Source: Verrucomicrobiota bacterium (lineage in GTDB: Bacteria; Verrucomicrobiota; Verrucomicrobiia; Opitutales; Opitutaceae). Taken from it: DNA of 64,000 bases. Shown piece by piece: positions 1-8,290 of the stretch; within the stretch, counting starts at the first letter, position 1, and every line of letters starts with the position of its first letter. The position numbers were made by a program, and so were the translations under genes. Location: positions 248,001-312,000 of the forward strand of contig JAEYWP010000007.1 in assembly GCA_023428905.1 (NCBI GenBank), given 5' to 3'. The notes beneath the pieces were generated by a model that saw only the letters and a program-made list of their open reading frames with translations, ran no database searches and was not told the DNA's origin.

Positions 1-420
1 GGCCACGCGGATGCCCCAGGCGACACCGGCGTCGCGGGCGGGCCCTTCGGTGATCCCGGCAAGGGCGGCCTCATAATCGCTGGTGAAGACGCGCGGGTTG
101 GCCACGGTCCCGAAAAGTTTCACCAGCAGGTGGTGGCCGGCGGCGAGGAGCGCGGCATCACGCGACGCCCCCGCGGGTGCGGCTTCGCGCAGCAGGTAAG
201 GCTCAAAGCGACGTTCGAAACTGTTGGCCGTGTCGTGCAGCGCAGCGTGCAGCACAGCCAGCCGGTAGGACGCCATCGGGGGAGGCGTGCGTGAGACCCG
301 GATTGCATTCAGGGCCTGGGTATTGAGGGAAAGGATCGGGTCGTCCGGGCTCGCAGCCAGCGCGAGGCCGGGCAGGAAGAACGTGAGCGCGACAAGTCGA
401 AGCAGGAGGAGGGGTCTCAT
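1..420 (-). CDS. Vanadium-dependent haloperoxidase / PAP2-like protein, N-terminal part
   Basis: An open frame runs from an ATG at 420 to the window edge (140 codons with no stop), so only the N-terminus is visible. Residues 1-21 form a signal peptide rich in Leu, ending near LALAAS. The mature part contains NAIRVSRTPPP followed by VLHAALHD and later DAALLAAGHHLLVKLF. This is the helical N-terminal pattern of bacterial vanadium-dependent haloperoxidase-related proteins of the PAP2 superfamily, usually exported. The vanadate/phosphate-binding residues of the family lie in the C-terminal half, outside the window, so catalytic competence cannot be judged. The family call rests on this N-terminal motif only. 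It is transcribed leftward and separated from the next gene by about 250 bases of non-coding DNA. Confidence 0.6.
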   Translation of the reverse strand, partial: MRPLLLLRLVALTFFLPGLALAASPDDPILSLNTQALNAIRVSRTPPPMASYRLAVLHAALHDTANSFERRFEPYLLREAAPAGASRDAALLAAGHHLLVKLFGTVANPRVFTSDYEAALAGITEGPARDAGVAWGIRVA

Positions 421-489
421 ACGGGGCAGGAAAGCGCGCGACCGTGCGAACTGCCGACCCCGCGGTAAACACGCTGGGGGCGAATTGCC

Positions 490-683
490 GGACAGCAGGG
501 GCGAATGGCGGAGCCGGCGCTGCGCGCCGGAATGACGAAGTGTCGACGCTCGAAGGACGAATGGCGCGCGCCGGGGGTGCGCGCAGTGACCAGTGACCAG
601 GGGCTTCAAAATCCCGAATCCCGACTGCCCCTCGTCATTCGTGCTTCGTCCTTCGGATTTCCATCCGCGGCTACGGCCGCGGA
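490..683. repeat. Non-coding, inverted-repeat-rich intergenic segment
   Basis: The gap between the haloperoxidase-like start and the LytTR gene has no convincing gene. It contains several short hairpins: CCGGCG/CGCCGG near 511-527, GCGCGC/GCGCGC near 563-583, and ATCCGCGG/CCGCGGAT with a 6-base loop at 662-683. The last overlaps the 3' end of the LytTR gene. There is a tandem AGTGACC duplication near 585-600. The strings CGAAGGACGAATG and CATTCGTGCTTCGTCCTTCG are partly inverted copies of each other. It looks like a dispersed intergenic repeat or decayed palindromic element; copy number elsewhere is unknown. Confidence 0.35.
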
Positions 684-1429
684 TGGCTGAATCGTCCCAA
701 CTGGCCCCGGAGGCTGCGGCTGAGCGGGATCTGAGTGCCGTCGCGGAGAATCACCACATAATCGCCGTGAAAGGTGGGGTGCAGCTCCTGGACCTCGTGG
801 GTGTTGACGATGGCGGAGCGGTTGACCCGCGCGAAATGGCCGCGGCCCAGTTTCTCCTCAATTGCCGCCATGGTCTCGCGGACCATCAAGCGTCGGGACG
901 AGAGATGGAGGATGACGTAATTGTCCGCCGCTTCCACCCACCGCAATTCCTCCGGACGAACGAAGATCACGCGCCCGTCGACTTTGACCGTGAGTCGTTC
1001 GGGCTTCGTTTCCGGCGGCGCCGCCTCCGAGGTGGCGGGGGTTGCCTTGAGGGCACGGCGGGCGTCGACGGCGGCGATCGCCCGTTTCACCGCCGCCTGA
1101 AAGCGCTCCCGGTCGAAGGGCTTGAGCAGGTAGTCCACTGCCTCGACGGCAAAGGCTTCGACGGCGAAACGCTCGTGCGCGGTGACAAAGAGCACCACCG
1201 GTCGAAGTTCGCCCGGGAGAGCGCGCACGACCTGCAGTCCGTTGCACCCCGGCATCTCCACGTCGATGAAGATGATGTCAGGGGCGTGCTGGACGATGGC
1301 GGCGATCGCCTCGGGTCCATTCCCGAACTCGGCCGACAGTTCCAGCGTGGCCTCCCGCTTGACCAGGCCGCGAAGGCGGTCCCGGGCGAGAGGTTCGTCA
1401 TCGATGATGAAGACGCGATACGTGCTCAT
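671..1429 (-). CDS. LytTR-family response regulator
   Basis: A 252-residue response regulator of the LytR/AlgR type. Residues 4-120 are a receiver domain with the acidic pair IIDDEP at 8-13, the phospho-acceptor Asp56 in FIDVEMPG and the conserved Lys in LLKPFD. Residues about 150-250 are a LytTR DNA-binding domain (LTVKVDGR, VEAADNYV, RVNRSAIVN). Such regulators bind paired short direct repeats upstream of targets. Its ATG overlaps the stop of the upstream histidine kinase gene by four bases (ATGA at 1426-1429), so the two are translationally coupled and surely form one two-component system. The signal and target genes are not shown by the sequence; the divergent CRTAC1-like gene is a candidate target. 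Confidence 0.93.
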   Translation of the reverse strand: MSTYRVFIIDDEPLARDRLRGLVKREATLELSAEFGNGPEAIAAIVQHAPDIIFIDVEMPGCNGLQVVRALPGELRPVVLFVTAHERFAVEAFAVEAVDYLLKPFDRERFQAAVKRAIAAVDARRALKATPATSEAAPPETKPERLTVKVDGRVIFVRPEELRWVEAADNYVILHLSSRRLMVRETMAAIEEKLGRGHFARVNRSAIVNTHEVQELHPTFHGDYVVILRDGTQIPLSRSLRGQLGRFSHPRP

Positions 1430-2517
1430 GCGGCGGTTTGATAGGGAAGCTCGAGGCGCGCGCGGACGCCGCCTTCGGGACGGTTTTCGAGCAGAAAACG
1501 ATGATCGTCGCCATACATCTCCTGCAGCCGGGCCCGGGTATTTGTGGTTCCGATACCCTGGCGCGCCTGTCCGCCGGCGGGCAGTCCGTTGCCCGTGTCG
1601 GTGACTTCGAGGATGAGCCGGTCCCTGTCGCGCGCGGCGCGCACCTCGATCTCGCCGGGGCGCGCGTGCGGCTCGATTCCGTGCCGGATGGCATTCTCCA
1701 CGATGGGCTGGAGGATGAGGTTGGGGATGGCGGCCCCCTCCACGGCCGGGTCCACCGCAAAGCGCACGGTGAGGCGGTCGCGGAAGCGGATGGCTTCAAT
1801 GCCGAGATATCGCTCCAGGAAGGCGAGCTCCTCCTTCAGCGCCACCCGGGGGCGCCCGGTCTGCGTCATCGTCAGCCGAAGCAGGTCCGAGAGTCGGACG
1901 AGCATCCGGTCCGCCGCATCCACGTCGGTGTGCATCAGCGAGGCCACGCCATTGAGGGTGTTGAAGAGAAAATGCGGTTTGAGCTGCCGCAGGAGAGACT
2001 GGAGCCGCGCCTCCGTGAGGTGTTTTTCCAGCTCGAGGGCCTGGACCGTCCGCTCGTGGTACTTGCGGTAATAATCGATGGCGTGACTGGCGGAGAGGAT
2101 CACCCCATAAACCAGCACGTTAAAGGGGAACGTTTTGACGAAGAGCGGGCGAAAGACGTCCGCGAACGGCGCCGGGTCACCGATCACCCAGCCGTGGACC
2201 ACACCGACGGCGGCGCGCAGGAGAACATAGCCCAGTGAGCAGGCCAGGGCCGCGCCGAGGTGCAGGAGCGAGGCGCGCAGCACCGACCCACGTTCCGGCG
2301 GAACCAGGCGCGCCATCCACACGATCGGCACCGAGATCACCGCCCAGACGTACCAGTCCGCCAGCGAATAACTGATCGCCTCGCCCCAGCTGACGCTTCG
2401 GCCCTGCAGGGTGCTCGAGAGGTAGAACTGACTCGCGAAGGCCAGCCCGACCAGGGTCCAGAACGCGGCGACGCCAAGGCCCCGGAGGAGCGAGCGATAG
2501 GGCAACGGCGTCGGCAT
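1426..2517 (-). CDS. LytS-like membrane sensor histidine kinase
   Basis: A 363-residue sensor kinase. About four hydrophobic segments occupy residues 15-35, 55-72, 82-105 and 130-148, without a large periplasmic domain. They are followed by a His_kinase (PF06580-type) domain with the phospho-acceptor His182 in LKPHFLFNTLN and a HATPase domain with IVENAIRHG and a Gly-rich lid (GNGLPAGG). The ATG at 2517 is preferred because upstream codons of the same frame would run far into the divergent gene and lack hydrophobic character. The 3' end overlaps the LytTR regulator start. Kinases of this class sense membrane or cell-envelope cues or small ligands through the transmembrane part; the actual cue is unknown. 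Confidence 0.9.
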   Translation of the reverse strand: MPTPLPYRSLLRGLGVAAFWTLVGLAFASQFYLSSTLQGRSVSWGEAISYSLADWYVWAVISVPIVWMARLVPPERGSVLRASLLHLGAALACSLGYVLLRAAVGVVHGWVIGDPAPFADVFRPLFVKTFPFNVLVYGVILSASHAIDYYRKYHERTVQALELEKHLTEARLQSLLRQLKPHFLFNTLNGVASLMHTDVDAADRMLVRLSDLLRLTMTQTGRPRVALKEELAFLERYLGIEAIRFRDRLTVRFAVDPAVEGAAIPNLILQPIVENAIRHGIEPHARPGEIEVRAARDRDRLILEVTDTGNGLPAGGQARQGIGTTNTRARLQEMYGDDHRFLLENRPEGGVRARLELPYQTAA

Positions 2518-2546
2518 GGCGGCGGACAACTGAACGCCGCGCCGCT

Positions 2547-2565
2547 GGAGGGTTGTCAACCCTCC
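2547..2565. promoter_or_regulatory. Perfect 19-bp palindrome in divergent promoter region
   Basis: GGAGGGTTG (2547-2555), a single central T, then CAACCCTCC (2557-2565): a perfect 9-bp inverted repeat. It lies in the short space between the leftward kinase start (2517) and the rightward CRTAC1-like start (GTG 2573 or ATG 2594). It is either an operator for a dimeric regulator or a hairpin in the leader of one of the two transcripts. LytTR regulators usually prefer direct repeats, so the binder may be another protein. Confidence 0.5.
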
Positions 2566-2572
2566 ACCCGGC

Positions 2573-4348
2573 GTGCTTTCAACAACCGCCCCCATGCTGG
2601 ACCTGAGCACCGCCCCCGAGACCGACTGCGACCGCCCCGCCCCGCGTGGCGCCTCCGGACTGCCGCCCCTGGTGCCGGTGGTGGGCACGCTGGTCGTCGC
2701 CGCCCTCGTCCTCGGTGCGGTCCTGACCGCCACCCTGTCGCGCCCGCAACGGAGCGTGCCACCGGCCCGTTTTGCGGATGCGACGGCGGAAAGCGGGATT
2801 CTCTTCCGCCACCAGGCCGGGGGGCCGGAAGCGCCCACGACCCTGGGCGGTGGCGTGGCGGTGCTGGATTTCGACGCTGACGGCGCACCCGACCTCTTTT
2901 TTGTCAATGGAACCACCTGGCCCTGGCAGGAGGAGGCGGACGCGGGACCTACTGCCCCGGCGCGCTCCTCCCTGCTCCGCAACGACGGAAGCGGGCGCTT
3001 CACCGACGTCACCTCAGCGGCGGGGCTGCCCGAGGGTTTTCAGGGCATGGGCGCGGCCGTGGCCGACTATGACAATGACGGTTGGCCTGACCTGTTTGTG
3101 ACTGGCGTGGGCGGCAACCGTCTCTTCCGCAACCGTGGTAACGGTCGTTTTGAAGAGGTCACGGAGCGCGCCGGGGTGGGTGGCGACGGGCATACCTGGA
3201 GCACCGGCGCTCTCTGGTGGGACCTCGACGACGACGGCAGGCTGGACCTGGTGGTGTGCAACTATGCCCGCTGGCCGCGCGAAATTGGACTTGATGTCGC
3301 CTTCAAAATCGCGGGCGTGGGACGCTCCTACGGCGCCCCCGCCGGCTTTGTCAGCGCCCCGCCCACCGTGTATTTGAATCGCGGTGACGGAACCTTCGCC
3401 GAGCCGGAGGACGGGCTTGGCTTGAGGAACCTCGCTCCCGAAACACGGCTGCCCCGACCGGAAACCCTGGGGGTGGCGCCGCTTGACGCCAATGGTGATG
3501 GCCGCTTCGACCTGTGTTTTTTCCACCACGCGGCCGAGCCCGCGGTTTTCCTGAATCTCGGTGGCGGGCACTATCGCGAGTGGGCCGCGCGCGGGGAGCG
3601 CCGGGAAGGTGCGAGCGCGGGCCTCCTGGCCTATGGCGCGACCCCGCCACTCCGGGGCGGGGAGGCTCCGCTGGCGCAGGTGCTCACGGCCTTGAGGGCG
3701 GCCGACGCGCCCTGGGCCGCACTGCCCGCCAGGCTGGGCTTTGTGCGCCTGGACTACGATCTCGATGGCCGGATGGATCTTTTCTCCGGGGGAGGGAGGG
3801 CCGAACCGGAACTCAACCGCTTCGATGGCGGTCGCGGCTTTGCCGCGACCCCGGAGGTGTATTGGAATACTGGCGACGGCTGGCAGTCAGCGGCTGTGTC
3901 CGCCACCGGAGAGCCGGGCGCAGCCCTGGTCGCACGCGGGCTGGCGTCGGGCGACTTTGACGGCGACGGGGATCCCGACGTGGTGGTGGGCCAGAACTCC
4001 GGCGAGGCGCGACTCTTCCGCAATGACCACCGGCAGGGGACAGCCTGGCTGAAGATCCGCCTGCAGGGAACACGCGGGCCCCGCGACGGTTTCGGAGCGC
4101 GGGTGGAGGTGCACACCCCGCGCCTGAAACTTTCCCGCTGGGCCCTGCCGCCGGTGGGGTACCTATCGCAGTCCGACACCACCCTCATCTTCGGCCTGGG
4201 GGAGGACGCGCGCGTGCGACGCGTGGTGGTCACGTGGCCGGGTGGCACCCGCCAGGAAATCACCACCCCCGGGACGAACCGGACCCTTGTCATCGTCGAA
4301 CCCGGCGGCGGTGAAGGGGACCGTGCTCCCGGTGTAGTAGAGAAGTGA
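2573..4348 (+). CDS. CRTAC1-family protein (FG-GAP/VCBS repeats plus ASPIC/UnbV domain)
   Basis: Up to 591 residues. After a short polar N-terminus a single hydrophobic segment (about 31-52) acts as signal anchor, so the bulk is extracytoplasmic. The body is a beta-propeller of FG-GAP/VCBS-type repeats with calcium-loop-like motifs: DFDADGAPDLFF, DYDNDGWPDLFV, DLDDDGRLDLVV, DANGDGRFDLCF, DYDLDGRMDLFS and DFDGDGDPDVVV. The last about 90 residues match the ASPIC/UnbV domain (YLSQSDTTLIFGLGE, VVVTWPGG). Such proteins are common in Verrucomicrobiota and Acidobacteriota and are thought to act in adhesion or carbohydrate binding; the exact role is unknown. The start is uncertain: GTG 2573 (used here) or ATG 2594; neither has a clear ribosome-binding site. 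It is divergent from the LytS/LytTR pair. Confidence 0.85.
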   Translation: MLSTTAPMLDLSTAPETDCDRPAPRGASGLPPLVPVVGTLVVAALVLGAVLTATLSRPQRSVPPARFADATAESGILFRHQAGGPEAPTTLGGGVAVLDFDADGAPDLFFVNGTTWPWQEEADAGPTAPARSSLLRNDGSGRFTDVTSAAGLPEGFQGMGAAVADYDNDGWPDLFVTGVGGNRLFRNRGNGRFEEVTERAGVGGDGHTWSTGALWWDLDDDGRLDLVVCNYARWPREIGLDVAFKIAGVGRSYGAPAGFVSAPPTVYLNRGDGTFAEPEDGLGLRNLAPETRLPRPETLGVAPLDANGDGRFDLCFFHHAAEPAVFLNLGGGHYREWAARGERREGASAGLLAYGATPPLRGGEAPLAQVLTALRAADAPWAALPARLGFVRLDYDLDGRMDLFSGGGRAEPELNRFDGGRGFAATPEVYWNTGDGWQSAAVSATGEPGAALVARGLASGDFDGDGDPDVVVGQNSGEARLFRNDHRQGTAWLKIRLQGTRGPRDGFGARVEVHTPRLKLSRWALPPVGYLSQSDTTLIFGLGEDARVRRVVVTWPGGTRQEITTPGTNRTLVIVEPGGGEGDRAPGVVEK

Positions 4349-4506
4349 GCCCAGCGCGGTGTCCGCGGCTGTGTGGACGAGTTCGACGCGGGACTGTTGC
4401 GATGAGGCTCTCTTTTCGGTGGCCAGCCGGCATGCCGGGGAGAGGATCTTCTCTCGAAACGCGGCACGGGGCTGCGCATGCGGCCGCCGGAAGCGACTGG
4501 AATTTT

Positions 4507-4749
4507 ATGTCCCTGGAACTTCGACCCAACTGTGAGTGTTGCGACTGCGACCTGCCACCGGGAAGCCGGGAGGCGATGATCTGCAGTTTTGAGTGCACGT
4601 TTTGCGCGACCTGCGCGGAGGAGAAATTGCGGCACCGTTGCCCCAATTGTGGGGGTGAACTTGTGCGTCGTCCCATCCGACCTGCCGCCAAGCTGGTCAA
4701 CGCTCCACCTTCCCGCGTGCGCGTGCATCACCCGGTCGCCTGCCCGTAG
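4507..4749 (+). CDS. DUF1272 family small zinc-binding protein
   Basis: An 80-residue protein starting at MSLELRPNCE. It is dominated by Cys pairs: CECCDCDL, ICSFECTFC, CATCAEEKL and HRCPNCGGEL. These are the conserved metal-ligand pattern of DUF1272, a short RING-like or zinc-ribbon-like domain. An in-frame extension to 4345 exists but is Arg-rich and unlike the family, so the ATG at 4507 is preferred. The C-terminal tail after GGELVRRPIRP is low-complexity. Function is unknown; zinc binding is inferred from the Cys pattern. It stands alone between the CRTAC1-like gene and the ParB-like gene on the same strand. Confidence 0.8.
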   Translation: MSLELRPNCECCDCDLPPGSREAMICSFECTFCATCAEEKLRHRCPNCGGELVRRPIRPAAKLVNAPPSRVRVHHPVACP

Positions 4750-4797
4750 CGGCGAGGGCCTCACTTTGCCCTTGCCGTTCCGTCCGGGACGGTGGGA

Positions 4798-5670
4798 ATG
4801 GCCCCCTTTTTCATGCAGCTCCAGGACCTTCCCCTCGACCGTATCGATGTACATGGCGGCACCCAGACCCGGGTGCGCACGGATGATGAGGCCATCTCCA
4901 GCTACGCCACCGAGATGATGCAGGGAACGGTGTTTCCGCCGATCACCGTCTATTTCGACGGTGCGACCTATTGGCTGGCGGACGGGTTCCACCGCTACCT
5001 TTCCGCCCGCAGAAATGAATACGCGACCATCCGTGCGGAGGTCCACGAGGGAGGCCGCACGGATGCGCTCAGGCATGCCCTGGGTGCAAATGCGACCAAT
5101 GGCGTGTATCGGAACAATGCCGACAAACGGAACGCGGTGGAGATCGCGCTCAAGGAGTGGAGCGACCGCGCCAACCCGGTGATTGCGGAGATCTGCCGGG
5201 TGTCGGTCGAACTGGTCCGTCAGGTGCGCCGGGAGATGCAGCAGCAGCAGCGCCTGCCGCAGACCGAGACGCTGGTCGGGCGGGACGGCAAGGAGTACCC
5301 GGCCGCAATCGAGCGCCAGCCCCGCGGCAAGTCGGAGGCGTCGTCCTCGGACGAGAAGGGCGCCGGCGGCGGACGTGGCGGGGCCGGCAAGGGAGACCCC
5401 GGCGCGCTTGGGGGAACCAATGTTGAACTCGAACGCGAAGCGCGGGCCATGATTCGCAAGGGGGAGATGAATCCCTTCGAACTGCCCACGCTGCTCACCG
5501 CCACGGCGCATGATTACGCCGAGACTGTCATCCGCCTGTTGAGCACGATCAAGAAGGACGATCCGAAGCGGATGGAGGGCCTGCAGCGCATCCGGCGTGC
5601 GGTCGACCGGATGATCGCCGGCGACTTTGACCCCGCCCAGCTGGGCCAGGACGCGGGCGGAGGACAATAG
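4798..5670 (+). CDS. ParB-like N-terminal domain protein
   Basis: A 290-residue protein. Residues about 5-95 resemble the ParB/Srx N-terminal fold: LDRIDVHGGTQTR, then VFPPITVYFDG, then LADGFHRYLSA, where GxHR stands in for the ParB box II. Next comes a helical region typical of phage and mobile-element ParB-like proteins (NATNGVYRNNADKRNAVE) with a putative helix-turn-helix (VIAEICRVSVELVRQVRRE). The middle (about 180-215) is a low-complexity Gly/Ser/Lys linker, and the C-terminus (220-285) is helical. There is no parA beside it and no obvious parS, so chromosome partition is unlikely. A regulatory DNA-binding role or a relic of a mobile element is plausible. ATG 4798 was chosen; GTG 4792 and ATG 4813 are alternatives. 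Confidence 0.75.
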   Translation: MAPFFMQLQDLPLDRIDVHGGTQTRVRTDDEAISSYATEMMQGTVFPPITVYFDGATYWLADGFHRYLSARRNEYATIRAEVHEGGRTDALRHALGANATNGVYRNNADKRNAVEIALKEWSDRANPVIAEICRVSVELVRQVRREMQQQQRLPQTETLVGRDGKEYPAAIERQPRGKSEASSSDEKGAGGGRGGAGKGDPGALGGTNVELEREARAMIRKGEMNPFELPTLLTATAHDYAETVIRLLSTIKKDDPKRMEGLQRIRRAVDRMIAGDFDPAQLGQDAGGGQ

Positions 5671-5783
5671 GTAGGAACTGCAGGGCACGGACAGGGGGCG
5701 CCGGCGGCCGGTCGCGTTGTTGCGGGATTGTCACCCTGCGCACCTTGCCGCCGCTCGCAGCGGGCCTTTGAGGTGAGCGCCTC

Positions 5784-7526
5784 ATGATCCGACATCGCAT
5801 CATCCTTCCGCTCGCGCTCGTCGCCGCTGCCGTTCACCTCCCCGCCCAGGTCGACCTGGTCCTCTCTGGCAAGGTCGATCTCCCCGGTGGCGGCGAGATC
5901 ATTGCGTATACAAGGGATAACTACACGCTCGCGACCACCTATTTCACCGGCGGCGGTCCGGCTGAGACCCAGGGGGTCAATCTCTACACCTTCACTGGCA
6001 CCGGCGCGACGTGGCGGGCCACCGCTGATCTTTCCGGGGTGTTCGGCGCGGATCAGACGTACTCTGTCAGCAGCGTTGCGCTGGATCCCTTGGGCCGCGG
6101 TTTCGGCGTTGCCACGGTCATCCCCGCCGCCAATACGACGAAGACAAGTCGCCTGGCGTTTTTCGATTACCAGACCGGGGCGGTCCTGCATGCGGTGGAC
6201 GTGGGGTATCACGCCGACAGCGTCACCTTCTCTCGTGACGGCGTCCAGCTGGTGGTGGCCAATGAGGGCGAGGCAAACACGGGCACTCCGGCTGCCGGCG
6301 ATGGCTCGGACGCCCCCGGCTCGCTGAGCATTGTCTCACTCGGGGGCATCAGTCAGGCATCACAGGTCACGGGACTGACGGCGGTGACGAAAGATTTCAG
6401 CACGGCCAACCTCGGCACCGGGGTCACGCTGGCCGGACTGCGGAATTCGTATCTGCCTTCCCTGGGCAACCCCGGAAACTCCGCCGGGCAAGAGGCGCTG
6501 AACACCCGCGTACCGGATTTCAACGCCCCTGAAAGCATCAGCGCCCTCGGCGTCGAGCCGGAGTACAGTGTGGTGCACAATGGCAAGGTTTACGTCTCCC
6601 TCCAGGAGAACAATGCCGTGGCGGTGTACGACCTCGCCACCGGCGCCTGGGAGAAGATTCACCACCTGGGCACGATCACCCAAACGATCGATGCAAGCGA
6701 CCAAGCCGGTGTCGGAGCGTTTGAGCATGCCGTGCGCGGCTTGCCCATGCCTGACACCCTGAGTGTCGTCACCATTGCTGGCACGGATTACATCGTCACC
6801 GCCAACGAGGGGGACGCACGGATCGATGATCGCGACGTGGGGCGTTTCGGCGATGTCTCAGGCGCCGATGCGTTGACACCGCTCCTGGATCCTTCCCTGC
6901 CGGCAACCCAGACCGGGCTCCGCGCGAACGACCAGCTGGGCCGGTTGAACATCTCGCGCATCGATGGTGACCTTGATGGCGATGGTGACATCGATGTGCC
7001 AACGATGTTCGGCACCCGTTCCTTCTCCATCTGGAACGCGGAAACCGGTGCCCTCGTTGGCGATTCCGGCAACCTGGATCAGCTGCTCTTTGCCCTGGAT
7101 CCCTCGCGCCATGCCATCAACCGGGACAACCTCAACGTCGACAACCGTTCCGACGACAAAGGTGCCGAACCGGAGGCCCTCTCGGTTTTCAGTTTTGGCA
7201 ACCTGACGTACGCCGCCGTCGGACTTGAGCGCCAGAACGGTATTCTGCTCTTCGACATCAGCGATCCCACGCGGCCGCGGTATGTCGACTACCTGAATGG
7301 CTTGGATTTCGGTCTGATCTCGCCCGAGTCACTGCTCTATATTTCCGCGGAAGACAGCCCGACGGGCATGTCGTATTTACTGAGTGGATTTGAGGGGGTG
7401 GATGGCAGCGGCGCCAATGCAGGAATCGGAATCTTTGCCGCGACACCGGTGCCGGAGCCTGCCACCTATGGCGTTGTTGCCGCGATTGCGCTTGCCGGGA
7501 TGGCGCTCTGGCGCCGCCGGCGCTGA
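5784..7526 (+). CDS. Choice-of-anchor I family protein with PEP-CTERM sorting signal
   Basis: A 580-residue secreted protein. Residues 1-19 are a signal peptide (IILPLALVAAAVHLPA). The body matches the choice-of-anchor I family, a long beta-propeller-like repeat region: LAFFDYQTGAVLHAVDVG, VVANEGEANT, VTANEGDARIDD, then FGTRSFSIWNAETG and GAEPEALSVF. Members have been linked to alkaline-phosphatase-like or biofilm-matrix proteins, but the activity is not established. The C-terminus is a textbook PEP-CTERM tripartite signal: VPEPATYG, a hydrophobic helix (VVAAIALAGMALW) and a basic RRRR end. This predicts processing by an exosortase and coupling to surface polysaccharide; no exosortase gene is in the window. 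A GAGGTGAG ribosome-binding site precedes the ATG. Confidence 0.88.
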   Translation: MIRHRIILPLALVAAAVHLPAQVDLVLSGKVDLPGGGEIIAYTRDNYTLATTYFTGGGPAETQGVNLYTFTGTGATWRATADLSGVFGADQTYSVSSVALDPLGRGFGVATVIPAANTTKTSRLAFFDYQTGAVLHAVDVGYHADSVTFSRDGVQLVVANEGEANTGTPAAGDGSDAPGSLSIVSLGGISQASQVTGLTAVTKDFSTANLGTGVTLAGLRNSYLPSLGNPGNSAGQEALNTRVPDFNAPESISALGVEPEYSVVHNGKVYVSLQENNAVAVYDLATGAWEKIHHLGTITQTIDASDQAGVGAFEHAVRGLPMPDTLSVVTIAGTDYIVTANEGDARIDDRDVGRFGDVSGADALTPLLDPSLPATQTGLRANDQLGRLNISRIDGDLDGDGDIDVPTMFGTRSFSIWNAETGALVGDSGNLDQLLFALDPSRHAINRDNLNVDNRSDDKGAEPEALSVFSFGNLTYAAVGLERQNGILLFDISDPTRPRYVDYLNGLDFGLISPESLLYISAEDSPTGMSYLLSGFEGVDGSGANAGIGIFAATPVPEPATYGVVAAIALAGMALWRRRR

Positions 7527-7550
7527 CGGCACCGTTTCCGTCAGAGCGCC
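7519..7550 (+). terminator. Hairpin at the stop of the PEP-CTERM gene
   Basis: GGCGC-TGACGG (7519-7529), an 8-base loop, then CCGTCA (7538-7543), a 2-base bulge and GCGCC (7546-7550). It spans the stop codon and has no T-run, so it may act as a weak terminator or an mRNA-stabilising stem. A second inverted repeat, GGATCGC/GCGATCC, follows at 7557-7584. Confidence 0.45.
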
Positions 7551-7600
7551 CTTCCCGGATCGCTGCTTGGGTTTTGCGCGATCCCGGGTAGGGTAGGTGC

Positions 7601-8242
7601 ATGAATGTGGTGCTGGTGCATGGCTGGCTAAACCGGGGTTCGATCATGCGAAGCCTGGCGCGCGCTCTGCAGGAACAGGGCCACGTGTGTTATTCGCCGT
7701 CGCTCCGCCCGTGCGACGGGCGGGGCGGTCTGGCGGCCCTGTCGGGGTGCCTGCAACGCGAGATCGACGATCGCTTTGGCAGTGCGGCGCCGCTGGCCCT
7801 CGTCGGTTTCAGCATGGGAGCCCTGGTCTCGCGATACTACATCCAGATGTGCGGCGGACGTGGGAGAACGCAGGCGCTGTTCTCCATCGCAGGGCCTCAC
7901 CTCGGGACGCTTTCAGCGTATCTTTACCCAAGCCAGGGCGTGTGTGACATGCGTCCCGGAAGTCCTTTCTTGCGGGAGCTGGACCGGACTCGCGACCGTC
8001 TGGCCGGATTGCCAGTGGTCTCCTACTGGACGCCTTTTGACGCCATGATCCGCCCAGTCCGGAGCGCCCAATGGACGCAGGGTGAGGTCGTACGCGTGCC
8101 TGCGCCCTTCCACGCCTTGCTGCCCTTCGACAAGCGCCTGCAGGGCGACGTGTGCGCCCGCCTCTCGCAGATGACGCCGCCGCCGGTGAAGGTCATGTCC
8201 CAGTCTTCACTCAAATCATCGAATCAACCGCTGGTGCTTTAG
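7601..8242 (+). CDS. Alpha/beta-hydrolase, lipase/PGAP1-like esterase
   Basis: A 213-residue cytoplasmic alpha/beta hydrolase. It opens directly with the oxyanion strand VVLVHGWLNRG. The nucleophile elbow is GFSMGA (Ser near residue 70) followed by VSRYYIQM; the candidate acid is the Asp in WTPFDAMI and the candidate base the His in VPAPFHALLPF. The pattern resembles short triacylglycerol-lipase/PGAP1-like esterases found beside many housekeeping genes. There is no signal peptide. The substrate is probably a small ester or lipid. It is a separate transcription unit or follows the PEP-CTERM gene by 74 bases that contain two inverted repeats. Confidence 0.82.
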   Translation: MNVVLVHGWLNRGSIMRSLARALQEQGHVCYSPSLRPCDGRGGLAALSGCLQREIDDRFGSAAPLALVGFSMGALVSRYYIQMCGGRGRTQALFSIAGPHLGTLSAYLYPSQGVCDMRPGSPFLRELDRTRDRLAGLPVVSYWTPFDAMIRPVRSAQWTQGEVVRVPAPFHALLPFDKRLQGDVCARLSQMTPPPVKVMSQSSLKSSNQPLVL

Positions 8243-8290
8243 CGGACTTTCCGCTTTTCGGGAAGGCGGCGGGCGCGGCAGGCTCATGGC

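Noticed and set aside
593..1441. Long rightward frame opposite the LytTR regulator gene
   Set aside because: It is the antisense shadow of a clear response regulator in GC-rich DNA; its translation has no recognisable motif.
3754..5688. 644-codon leftward frame across the CRTAC1, DUF1272 and ParB-like genes
   Set aside because: It is opposite three recognisable genes, low in complexity and rich in Arg/Ser/Pro, with no domain.
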